From Victivallales bacterium (lineage in GTDB: Bacteria; Verrucomicrobiota; Lentisphaeria; Oligosphaerales; Oligosphaeraceae): a DNA stretch of 20,863 nt. Made by a program: the position numbers and the translations under genes. Below the pieces are notes generated by a model. That model was not told the DNA's origin, made no database searches, and saw only the letters and a program-made list of their open reading frames with translations. Position 1 is the stretch's first letter. Each line of letters begins with the position of its first letter. This document shows, piece after piece, positions 15,143 through 20,863 of the stretch. Location: the NCBI GenBank assembly GCA_017964325.1, contig JAGCSE010000218.1, forward strand, positions 1-20,863, given 5' to 3'.

Positions 15143-16537
15143 TTATTCGATGGTTATGGTGTCTTCATATTTCGGGACGGTGGCGTTCCAGCCATATTTG
15201 TCTTTAAGAAGCTGCGCGAAAGTGTTGGCGGCATTTACTTCGCCGTGAGTGACGAAGATGTGGCGCGGCTTGGCGGTGTTTGTCTCCAGCCAATCACAGA
15301 GTTCATGCTGGTCAGCATGGGCGGAGAAGCCGCTGATTTTGGCGATTCTGGCCTTGACGGGAACTTCTTCGCCGAGGATTCGGACGCGTTTCGCACCGTC
15401 GAGTATTTCGCGGCCGAGCGTATTTTCGGCTTGGTAACCGACGAACAGGACGGTGTTATCCTTGTCGGAGATGTTGTGGACAAGATGATGTTTGATGCGA
15501 CCGCCCGTGCACATACCTGCTCCTGCGATGATGATGGCGGTGCCTTTGATGTGGTTGATGGTCTTGGAGTCGCTTTGCGAGCGGACCATCGTCAAGCCGG
15601 CGAGACGCGTCTTGCGCGAAAGCGCAACAGTGTCTTGGTCAAAGAGATACGGATGGCGTTTGAAAACGTCGGAGACCTTGACGGCCATTGGGCTGTCGAT
15701 GAATGTCCGCAGATGCGGGATTTTGTTTTCGTGGACAAGCTGTGCGAGAAAATAGATGAGCTCCTGTGTTCGTTCGATGGCGAACGACGGGATTATGAGA
15801 TTGCCGCCGCGGGCGACGGTGTCGTTGATGACTTCCGCCAGTTCGTTCGGAATGTCCGCCTGGGGACCGTGGAGACGGTCGCCGTATGTGGATTCGATGA
15901 CCACGTAATCGGCCTCGCCGAGGGGAGACGGGTCTTCGAGAATCGGCATATCCTTTCGGCCGACGTCGCCCGAAAAGACGAGCGTGCGAGTTTCATCATT
16001 TTGGGTGATGGTGAAGCGGAGGAAGGCGGCTCCGAGAATGTGGGCGACGCAGACGAATTCCAACGTCAGTCCTTCGCCGAGGCCGAGCGTTTTGTTGAAT
16101 TCGCACGGTTTGAGCAATGGCGTGACGGCGGCGGCGTCATCCACTGTGTAGAGCGGAACTTCCGGATGCGGACCGACGCGGCCTTCCTTTTCATGGCGCT
16201 TCCGTTTGAATTCAGCGTCTTCTTCATTGATTTTGGCACAGTCCATCATGACGATTTGGGCGATGTCCGCCGTGGCGCGCGTGCAGTAGATTGGACCGCT
16301 GAATCCGGCCTTCACAAGAAGCGGGAGACGGCCGCAATGGTCTAGATGAGCGTGGGTTAGGACGACCGCATCCAGCGATTCCACAGGGAATTTGAAATCT
16401 TCCCAGTTGCGTTCTTTCAGGTCGTGCTCCTGATAGAGGCCGCAATCGATGAGAATGTTCTTCCCGTTGGCTTGCAGGAGGTACTGCGAACCTGTGACGT
16501 TTTGTGCGGCGCCGAAGAAGCTGATGTTGACTTGCAT
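15143..16537 (-). CDS. MBL-fold beta-CASP ribonuclease
   Basis: 464 residues, the usual size for bacterial and archaeal beta-CASP RNA nucleases of the CPSF73-like group. The two-zinc site is complete: His62-x-His64-x-Asp66-His67 (THAHLDHCG), His166, Asp191 (FSGDVGRKD) and the late His407 (GFSAHADQHEL) and His431 (FVTHGE). The beta-CASP domain runs from about 215 to 380, with ESTYGDRLHG, GNLIIPSFAIERTQEL and AGAGMCTGGRIKHHL. Such proteins cleave RNA as endonucleases or 5'-exonucleases in the cytoplasm. AGGAGGG sits 7 bases before the ATG. It lies 26 bases after the deacetylase-like gene and 47 bases before the 790-residue protein gene, so co-transcription is likely. The exact RNA target is unknown. 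Confidence 0.92.
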   Translation of the reverse strand: MQVNISFFGAAQNVTGSQYLLQANGKNILIDCGLYQEHDLKERNWEDFKFPVESLDAVVLTHAHLDHCGRLPLLVKAGFSGPIYCTRATADIAQIVMMDCAKINEEDAEFKRKRHEKEGRVGPHPEVPLYTVDDAAAVTPLLKPCEFNKTLGLGEGLTLEFVCVAHILGAAFLRFTITQNDETRTLVFSGDVGRKDMPILEDPSPLGEADYVVIESTYGDRLHGPQADIPNELAEVINDTVARGGNLIIPSFAIERTQELIYFLAQLVHENKIPHLRTFIDSPMAVKVSDVFKRHPYLFDQDTVALSRKTRLAGLTMVRSQSDSKTINHIKGTAIIIAGAGMCTGGRIKHHLVHNISDKDNTVLFVGYQAENTLGREILDGAKRVRILGEEVPVKARIAKISGFSAHADQHELCDWLETNTAKPRHIFVTHGEVNAANTFAQLLKDKYGWNATVPKYEDTITIE

Positions 16538-16563
16538 TATGGGACCCTCCTATTGTAAAGAGA

Positions 16564-17649
16564 TTAGGGATGCGGTACACCGAGGAAGCCTTCGTGGAAG
16601 AAGACTGGCTCGTAGCCGTGCTCCGTCACGAAGCGGGCGGCGGTTGCCATGCGCTGCGCATGATCGGGGATGTAGTTCTTGTAGAACGGCCAGAAATACT
16701 GTTCGTGTGTGAGCAAATCTATGATCTCTGCCGTATCTGGACTATCCATGTCCTTCTGTATCATGGGGATGATGTCATCGATTTTCGTACAGTTGATGAC
16801 TCCCGTGAGGCGCGAGAAGACGATACCCGACGGCCAGTGCATGAGCAGACGTGTGTTTTCGAGCTTGCCGCAGGTGTTTTCGTCAAGTCCAAATGCGACC
16901 ATGTAGCGGTTGCGGTATTTGGTGAAATAGCCTGAAAGCGCACGGACGCCGCGTTTGTAGAGGGCGGGGAGGACGTCCGACTGGATTTCGCCCCAATGGA
17001 TGATGGTGGGCATAGCCCATGTGTCGTCTCCCGCGAAGCGGACGATTTGTTCATTGACGAGATCGAGGTCGTGGATGACGGTTACGGCTGAGGCGTGTTC
17101 GTATGGGCGGTCCGGAAATTCATTGTAGGCGTGCCATGTGAGTTTCAGCCAGTTGGAGTTGTCGAGAAACTGCTGTTTCCAGCAGTCTGGAAGCATGGTG
17201 AGGTTGAAATCCTTTTCAGGCGTCTCGAAGAAGCAGTTGATGGAGAACTTGGAGCCGAAATCGTCGTGGATTCGCTTTAATATATTAAGGTAATAGTTGT
17301 CGAAGATGTCCTTTGGTTTTTTCTTGGCCAGATCGCGGAGGAAGAAGGAGTTGTCGTCGATGGCGAAACGATAGCGTTTGCGGGAGAATTTGTCCCATAC
17401 GACGCGGATGCGGTGGGATGCTTCGCCGTCTGGACCGATGCCGATTGCGGTGATGTCGTTTTGGAACGTGGTCAGCGTGACGGTAGCGGAAAATGCCTCG
17501 CCTGAACGCCTTGCAGCAATCCCGTTGACGGAGACGGCCATGCCGAGGGAGGCGGTTCCCGTGACAGTGACGGTTAATCCGTCTGCTGTCTGGACGCCTG
17601 TTCTTGCGTTGAGGACGGCTCCGTTGAAAGGTTCTAGAATGTGCAGCAT
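16564..17649 (-). CDS. NodB-like polysaccharide deacetylase domain protein
   Basis: 361 residues from ATG 17649, chosen because GGGAG lies 5 bases upstream; a GTG at 17673 would put that site inside the gene. Residues 1-85 look like an Ig-like beta domain (GLTVTVTGTASLGMAVSVNG). From 92 on, the layout recalls a NodB barrel: RYRFAIDDNSFFL with Asp98-Asp99, FSINCFFETP, LTWHAYNEFPDRPY with His173, and DLLTHEQYF with His315. In that fold an Asp and two His bind a metal for removing N- or O-acetyl groups from glycans. The second motif departs from the standard H-[ST]-x3-H, so activity is not certain. No signal peptide is seen. It is first of three leftward genes and divergent from the GH109-like gene. 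Confidence 0.65.
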   Translation of the reverse strand: MLHILEPFNGAVLNARTGVQTADGLTVTVTGTASLGMAVSVNGIAARRSGEAFSATVTLTTFQNDITAIGIGPDGEASHRIRVVWDKFSRKRYRFAIDDNSFFLRDLAKKKPKDIFDNYYLNILKRIHDDFGSKFSINCFFETPEKDFNLTMLPDCWKQQFLDNSNWLKLTWHAYNEFPDRPYEHASAVTVIHDLDLVNEQIVRFAGDDTWAMPTIIHWGEIQSDVLPALYKRGVRALSGYFTKYRNRYMVAFGLDENTCGKLENTRLLMHWPSGIVFSRLTGVINCTKIDDIIPMIQKDMDSPDTAEIIDLLTHEQYFWPFYKNYIPDHAQRMATAARFVTEHGYEPVFFHEGFLGVPHP

Positions 17650-17654
17650 ATTGT

Positions 17655-17659
17655 CTCCC
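17655..17659 (-). promoter_or_regulatory. Shine-Dalgarno that sets the start at 17649
   Basis: On the minus strand GGGAG ends 5 bases before the ATG at 17649. An inverted repeat CGTGT-GAGAAA-ACACG immediately upstream (about 17659-17674) could fold near the leader. Confidence 0.7.
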
Positions 17660-17714
17660 GTGTGAGAAAACACGTGAAAATCGTCTGTGAAAAGGTGCGA
17701 AAATGAAAGTATGG

Positions 17715-17737
17715 TTTACTTTATATAAGTTGGTAAA
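17715..17737. promoter_or_regulatory. Dyad in the divergent 17650-17817 gap
   Basis: TTTAC (17715-17719) and GTAAA (17733-17737) flank an AT-rich centre (TTTATATAAG), giving an operator-like dyad between two divergent carbohydrate-related genes. A minus-strand TTGACA occurs at 17772-17767, but with no good -10. GGAGG at about 17803-17807 serves the plus-strand gene. Low certainty. Confidence 0.25.
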
Positions 17738-17817
17738 AAAAGCAAGTACAAACGCCCGTTGATTTTTGTCAAAGGGCACGATGGAATGGTCAAAAACAAG
17801 ACTGGAGGCAGAAAATA

Positions 17818-19041
17818 ATGGATTCAGTGCGTGTAGCGGTGATCGGAGTGAGTGGTCGTGGCCGCGGACTTTTGGGATTGCTTCTAGGGATGCCAGACGT
17901 TGAAGTGATCGGTGTTTCAGATTTGTATGAAGACCGTGTGGCCCGTGCAAAGCAGGATGTGATCGACAAGCGCGGCAATACGCCGATGGCGACGACTGAT
18001 TATCGCAAGCTGTTGGAACTGAAAGAGCTGGATGCCGTCATAACGCCGTCGTCATGGACCTCCCATGCGGAAATTTGCATCGCGGCGATGGATGCGGGCA
18101 AGTATGCGGCGACGGAAGTCGGCGGTGCGACGTCCATCGAACAGTGCTGGGAGCTTGTCCGTACGAGCGAACGGACGAAGAAGCCATGCATGCTGTTGGA
18201 GAACTGCTGCTACGGTCGTGAAGAACTGACCATTTTCAATATGGTGAAGCAGGGCTTGTTCGGCGAACTCGTCCATGCGGAGGGCGGCTATCAGCATGAC
18301 CTGCGTGATGAAATCTGCAACGGCCGCGAAAATCGCCATTACCGTCTGGGAAACTATTCGAACCGCAACGGTGAAGTCTATCCAACCCATGAGCTCGGAC
18401 CGATTGCAAAATGCCTTAACATCAACCGCGGCAATAGGATGCTGACGTTGACCGCAACGGCTTCCAAGGCTCGTGGCCTCCATGAATGGATCAAGAACCA
18501 TCGCGGTGAAGAATATGATTTGTTCAACCGCCAGTTCACGATGGGCGATGTCATTACGACCGTCATCAAATGCGCCCATGGCGAAACCATTACGCTGACG
18601 CATGATACGTCGCTGCCACGCCCCTACAGCCGCGGCAACCGCATCGAAGGGACGAAGGGCATCTGGATGGAGGACAAATACGCCGTCTATCTGGAGGGCG
18701 TGAGCCCGAAGGCGGATGTGTGGGACAGCCTCAACAATTATTATGAAAAATACGAACATCCGCTCTGGAAGTGGTACCGCACGGAAGGCGTGAAGGGCGG
18801 CCACGGCGGCATGGACTATCTCGTGCTGCGCGCATACGTGGAAGCCGTCAAGGCCGGAACGCAAACGCCTATCGATGTTTATGACACGGCTTCGTGGATG
18901 GCGGTGACCTGCCTGAGCGAAGATTCCGTCGCGATGGGCAGTATGCCCGTGGCGATTCCGGATTTCACGAACGGCAAGTGGTTCCAGCGGGAGCCGCCTG
19001 TGCTGGGTAAGTACTGTCTGGCGGAAGTCTGTGACTGCTGA
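17818..19041 (+). CDS. GH109-like Gfo/Idh/MocA family protein (NAD-dependent glycosidase)
   Basis: 407 residues. The N-terminal Rossmann fold is clear (VAVIGVSGRGRGLL), with DAVITPSSWTSHAEICIAAM and an altered EVGGATSIEQCWELV where oxidoreductases have EKP. The C-terminal half carries features of GH109 alpha-N-acetylgalactosaminidase: THELGPIAKCLNINRGNRM, DLFNRQFTMGDVITTVIKC, LPRPYSRGNRIEGTKGIW, GGHGGMDYLVLRAYVEA and IPDFTNGKW. GH109 enzymes use bound NAD to split alpha-GalNAc by oxidation, elimination and re-reduction. Many GH109 members have a Tat signal; this one has none, so it likely works on small sugars inside the cell. A plain dehydrogenase role remains possible. Divergent from the deacetylase-like gene. 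Confidence 0.82.
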   Translation: MDSVRVAVIGVSGRGRGLLGLLLGMPDVEVIGVSDLYEDRVARAKQDVIDKRGNTPMATTDYRKLLELKELDAVITPSSWTSHAEICIAAMDAGKYAATEVGGATSIEQCWELVRTSERTKKPCMLLENCCYGREELTIFNMVKQGLFGELVHAEGGYQHDLRDEICNGRENRHYRLGNYSNRNGEVYPTHELGPIAKCLNINRGNRMLTLTATASKARGLHEWIKNHRGEEYDLFNRQFTMGDVITTVIKCAHGETITLTHDTSLPRPYSRGNRIEGTKGIWMEDKYAVYLEGVSPKADVWDSLNNYYEKYEHPLWKWYRTEGVKGGHGGMDYLVLRAYVEAVKAGTQTPIDVYDTASWMAVTCLSEDSVAMGSMPVAIPDFTNGKWFQREPPVLGKYCLAEVCDC

Positions 19042-19080
19042 GGCGTGAAGGATTTAACGCTGAAGCGCGAAGGCGCAGAA
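19042..19080. repeat. GCGAAGGCGCAG-type intergenic repeat
   Basis: Immediately after the stop codon of the GH109-like gene comes GGCGTGAAGGATTTAACGCT then GAAGCGCGAAGGCGCAGAA, built from a GCG-AAG-GCG period. Very similar 'CGC-AGAGG-CGC-AGAG' tracts are scattered between genes in many bacterial genomes. Confidence 0.5.
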
Positions 19081-19095
19081 AAACCATGACAAAAG

Positions 19096-19124
19096 TGGAC
19101 AAAATCGACTTCCAGTATTATATT
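19096..19124 (+). promoter_or_regulatory. Promoter of pgk
   Basis: TGGACA (19096-19101), 17 bases, then TATATT (19119-19124); each hexamer matches consensus at five of six positions. Transcription would start near 19131, leaving a leader of about 67 bases with GGAG 8 bases before the ATG at 19198. Confidence 0.65.
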
Positions 19125-19197
19125 AAGGAAAGACATTTCAGATAGTATCGGCAAAGCAAAGTGCCAAAACAAACCCAAGCCAATTGGAGAAAAAACG

Positions 19198-20457
19198 ATG
19201 AACAAGAAGACTGTGAAAGACATTTGCGTGAAAGGTAAGAAGGTTGTGATGCGCGTTGATTTCAACGTCCCGCTGAACGACCAGCAGGTCATCACGGACG
19301 ATACGCGCGTCCAGGCCGCTCTGCCGACGATCAAATACGTTCTGGAACAGGGCGCCGCTCTGATTCTGATGAGCCATCTGGGCCGTCCCAGCGGCAAAGG
19401 CTATGAAAAGGAATTCAGCCTGAAGCCCGTCGCCGACTATCTGGCGAAGCAGCTTGGCAAAGAAGTCAAATTCGCGGCTGACTGCATGGCTGCTGACGCG
19501 GAAGCGGCGGCCCTGAAGCCCGGCGAAGTTCTGATGCTGGAAAACACCCGCTTCTACAAGGCCGAAGAAGGCAAGGCGAAGCAGGCTGAAGGCATGAGCG
19601 ATGAAGAATACGCCGCCAAGAAGGCCGAAATGAAGCAGAAGAAGGCCGCCATGGCCGAGAAGCTCGCCAGCTACGGCGATGTCTATGTCAATGACGCGTT
19701 TGGTACGGCCCATCGTGACCATGCCTCCACGGCGTCCATCTGCAAATATATGAAGGCCAAAGGCGGCCCATGCGTCGCTGGCTTCCTGATGCAGAAAGAA
19801 TTGGATTATCTGGGCAAAGCGGTTGAAGAGCCGCAGCGTCCGTTCGTCGCCATCATCGGCGGCGCGAAGGTTTCCGGCAAACTGGAAGTTCTGCAGAACC
19901 TCATGAAGAAGGTCAACACGATCCTGATCGGCGGTGGTATGGCCTATACGTTCCTGAAGGCTCAGGGCCACAACATCGGCAAGTCCCTCTGCGAAGACGA
20001 ACTGCTCGACACTGCGAAAGCCACGTTGGATGCCGCGAAGGCCGCTGGCGTGAAGTTCCTCCTCCCGCTCGACAACGTCGCCGCTGACAAGTTCGCGGAT
20101 GACGCCAACACGCAGGTTGTCGGCGACGACATTCCCGCTGACTGGATGGCTCTCGATATCGGCCCGAAGACGGTCGCCGCCTACGCCGCTGAAATCGCGC
20201 AGGCCAAGACGGTCGTTTGGAACGGCCCGATGGGCTGCTTCGAAATGAAGAAGTTCGCGGATGGCACGATGGGCATCTGCAAGGCTGTTGCGGACAGCGA
20301 CGCCGTCAGCATCATCGGCGGTGGTGACTCCGTCAGCGCCGTGAACAAGAGCGGTCTCGCCAGCAAGATGTCCCACATCTCCACCGGCGGTGGCGCGAGC
20401 CTCGAATTCCTCGAAGGCAAAGTTCTGCCCGGCTGCGACGCTTTGGATGACAAATAA
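19198..20457 (+). CDS. pgk: Phosphoglycerate kinase
   Basis: 419 residues. It moves the phosphoryl group between 1,3-bisphosphoglycerate and ADP in glycolysis, in the cytoplasm. Hallmarks are [10 protein letters not shown] near residue 20, SHLGRPSG (59-66), LENTRFY (114-120), [17 protein letters not shown] (161-177), [37 protein letters not shown] and the nucleotide loop [11 protein letters not shown]. Residues about 122-155 form a Lys/Glu/Ala-rich insert ([20 protein letters not shown]) absent from E. coli PGK but present in long-form enzymes of Bacteroidetes and relatives. Codon use is strongly biased, as expected for a highly expressed gene. A GGAG site and a strong promoter precede it. 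tpiA follows after 148 bases that include a stable hairpin. Confidence 0.98.
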   Translation: MNKKTVKDICVKGKKVVMRVDFNVPLNDQQVITDDTRVQAALPTIKYVLEQGAALILMSHLGRPSGKGYEKEFSLKPVADYLAKQLGKEVKFAADCMAADAEAAALKPGEVLMLENTRFYKAEEGKAKQAEGMSDEEYAAKKAEMKQKKAAMAEKLASYGDVYVNDAFGTAHRDHASTASICKYMKAKGGPCVAGFLMQKELDYLGKAVEEPQRPFVAIIGGAKVSGKLEVLQNLMKKVNTILIGGGMAYTFLKAQGHNIGKSLCEDELLDTAKATLDAAKAAGVKFLLPLDNVAADKFADDANTQVVGDDIPADWMALDIGPKTVAAYAAEIAQAKTVVWNGPMGCFEMKKFADGTMGICKAVADSDAVSIIGGGDSVSAVNKSGLASKMSHISTGGGASLEFLEGKVLPGCDALDDK

Positions 20458-20470
20458 GCTGAAAGCAAAT

Positions 20471-20570
20471 ACGGGAGGGGCCCGCTCCCGCGGGACCTTC
20501 TAAAACGGGAGGGCCCCGCTCCTGCGGGACCATAAATCAAAATGATCCCGCAGGAGCGGGACCCTCCCGA
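20471..20570. repeat. Three-copy GC-rich palindromic repeat between pgk and tpiA
   Basis: Two direct copies (20471-20497 and 20505-20531, pattern ACGGGAGGG-CCCGCTCC-GCGGGACC) are followed by one inverted copy (20545-20570). Copy two and the inverted copy pair over about 25 bases around a 13-base AT-rich loop, a very stable hairpin. It could end part of the pgk transcript, shield its 3' end or set the pgk:tpiA ratio. There is no U-run directly after the stem (AATTTTAAAT follows). Confidence 0.85.
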
Positions 20571-20605
20571 ATTTTAAATATTATATATTTATAAGGAAAA
20601 GAACC

Positions 20606-20863
20606 ATGGCTAGAAAATATATGATCGCCGGCAACTGGAAGATGAACAACACGGCTGCTGAAGGCGTTGCGTTGATCAAAGACATGAAGGCCCAGTGCGA
20701 CGGCAAGTGCTGCTGCTGCGAAAACGCTCCCGAAGTCGTTGTCTGCCCGCCGTTCACGACGTTGAGCGCCGTGATCGCCGAAGCGAATGGCACGCCGCTG
20801 AAAGTCGGCGCCCAGAACATCCATTGGGAAGAGAAAGGCGCCTACACGGGCGAAATCAGCGGC
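20606..20863 (+). CDS. tpiA: Triosephosphate isomerase, N-terminal part
   Basis: 86 residues up to the right edge; the rest is outside the window. It interconverts glyceraldehyde-3-phosphate and dihydroxyacetone phosphate. Visible motifs are IAGNWKMNN (Asn10 and Lys12, substrate-binding), VVVCPPFTTL and VGAQNIHWEEKGAYTGEISG, the family's QN...GAYTGE signature. The catalytic His and Glu are not in view. AAGGAA ends 7 bases before the ATG. Odd: a cysteine cluster at Cys31 and Cys35-38 (CDGKCCCC) in the helix-1/strand-2 region, where most TPIs have none. It follows pgk and shares its codon bias; whether it is co-transcribed depends on the hairpin between them. Confidence 0.96.
   Translation, partial: MARKYMIAGNWKMNNTAAEGVALIKDMKAQCDGKCCCCENAPEVVVCPPFTTLSAVIAEANGTPLKVGAQNIHWEEKGAYTGEISG

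Noticed and set aside
19561..19665. Lys/Glu-rich insert in phosphoglycerate kinase as a novelty
   Set aside because: Long-form PGKs of Bacteroidetes and relatives carry a comparable insert, so it is a lineage feature.
19138..20376. 412-codon open frame opposite pgk
   Set aside because: It mirrors the codon pattern of a highly biased gene; the encoded sequence has no protein-like features and pgk is certain.

Overview
The window is a bacterial chromosomal segment of mixed base composition, with GC-richer coding DNA and AT-rich intergenic DNA. Secreted or family-level glycosidases (a DUF4091 protein, a GH101-like protein, a GH109-like protein), a PVC/Bacteroidetes-style long-insert phosphoglycerate kinase and many short intergenic repeat families suggest a gut-type member of the PVC group, such as Lentisphaerota/Victivallales or a relative. 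This assignment is inference from gene content; there is no rRNA in the window. No tRNA, CRISPR array or transposase was seen.

Layout. 1-2255 (minus) is the first 751 codons of an exported glycosidase-like gene whose 3' end lies off the left edge. 2447-4783 (minus) is an exported DUF4091/GH123-like protein. Across a 270-base divergent promoter region, 5055-7934 (plus) is a large cytoplasmic TIM-barrel glycosidase-like protein. 8120-9394 (plus) is metY, a PLP-dependent O-acetylhomoserine sulfhydrylase, followed by an 11-copy AATTAAC heptamer array and a clear hairpin terminator. 9581-10741 (minus) is an unknown membrane-anchored protein. Just upstream of it, 10780-11002 is the remnant of a second copy that keeps both ends and has lost the middle. 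11279-11725 (plus) is an Rrf2/IscR-type regulator with an inverted half-site array at its promoter. 11998-12633 (minus) is an exported protein with a duplicated Cys/His zinc-binding-like motif.

12723-17649 (minus) is a likely three-gene unit transcribed leftwards: a NodB-like deacetylase domain protein, an MBL/beta-CASP ribonuclease, and a 790-residue membrane protein of unknown function. 17818-19041 (plus) is a GH109-like Gfo/Idh/MocA protein. 19198-20457 is pgk and 20606-20863 is the start of tpiA; a strong GC-rich hairpin built of three repeat copies lies between the two glycolytic genes.

How the genes may work together. Three glycosidase-type genes belong to or resemble families that act on N-acetylgalactosamine linkages (GH101-like, GH123-like, GH109-like), so degradation of mucin-type O-glycans or other GalNAc polymers is a reasonable hypothesis. 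The weakest link is the family call of the partial gene. The best candidates for something undescribed are the 790-residue membrane protein beside the beta-CASP nuclease, the duplicated Cys/His module in the 211-residue exported protein, and the internally deleted paralogue. Genes whose products have an N-terminal signal or anchor all lack a recognisable Shine-Dalgarno sequence here, whereas nearly all the others have GGAG-type sites.
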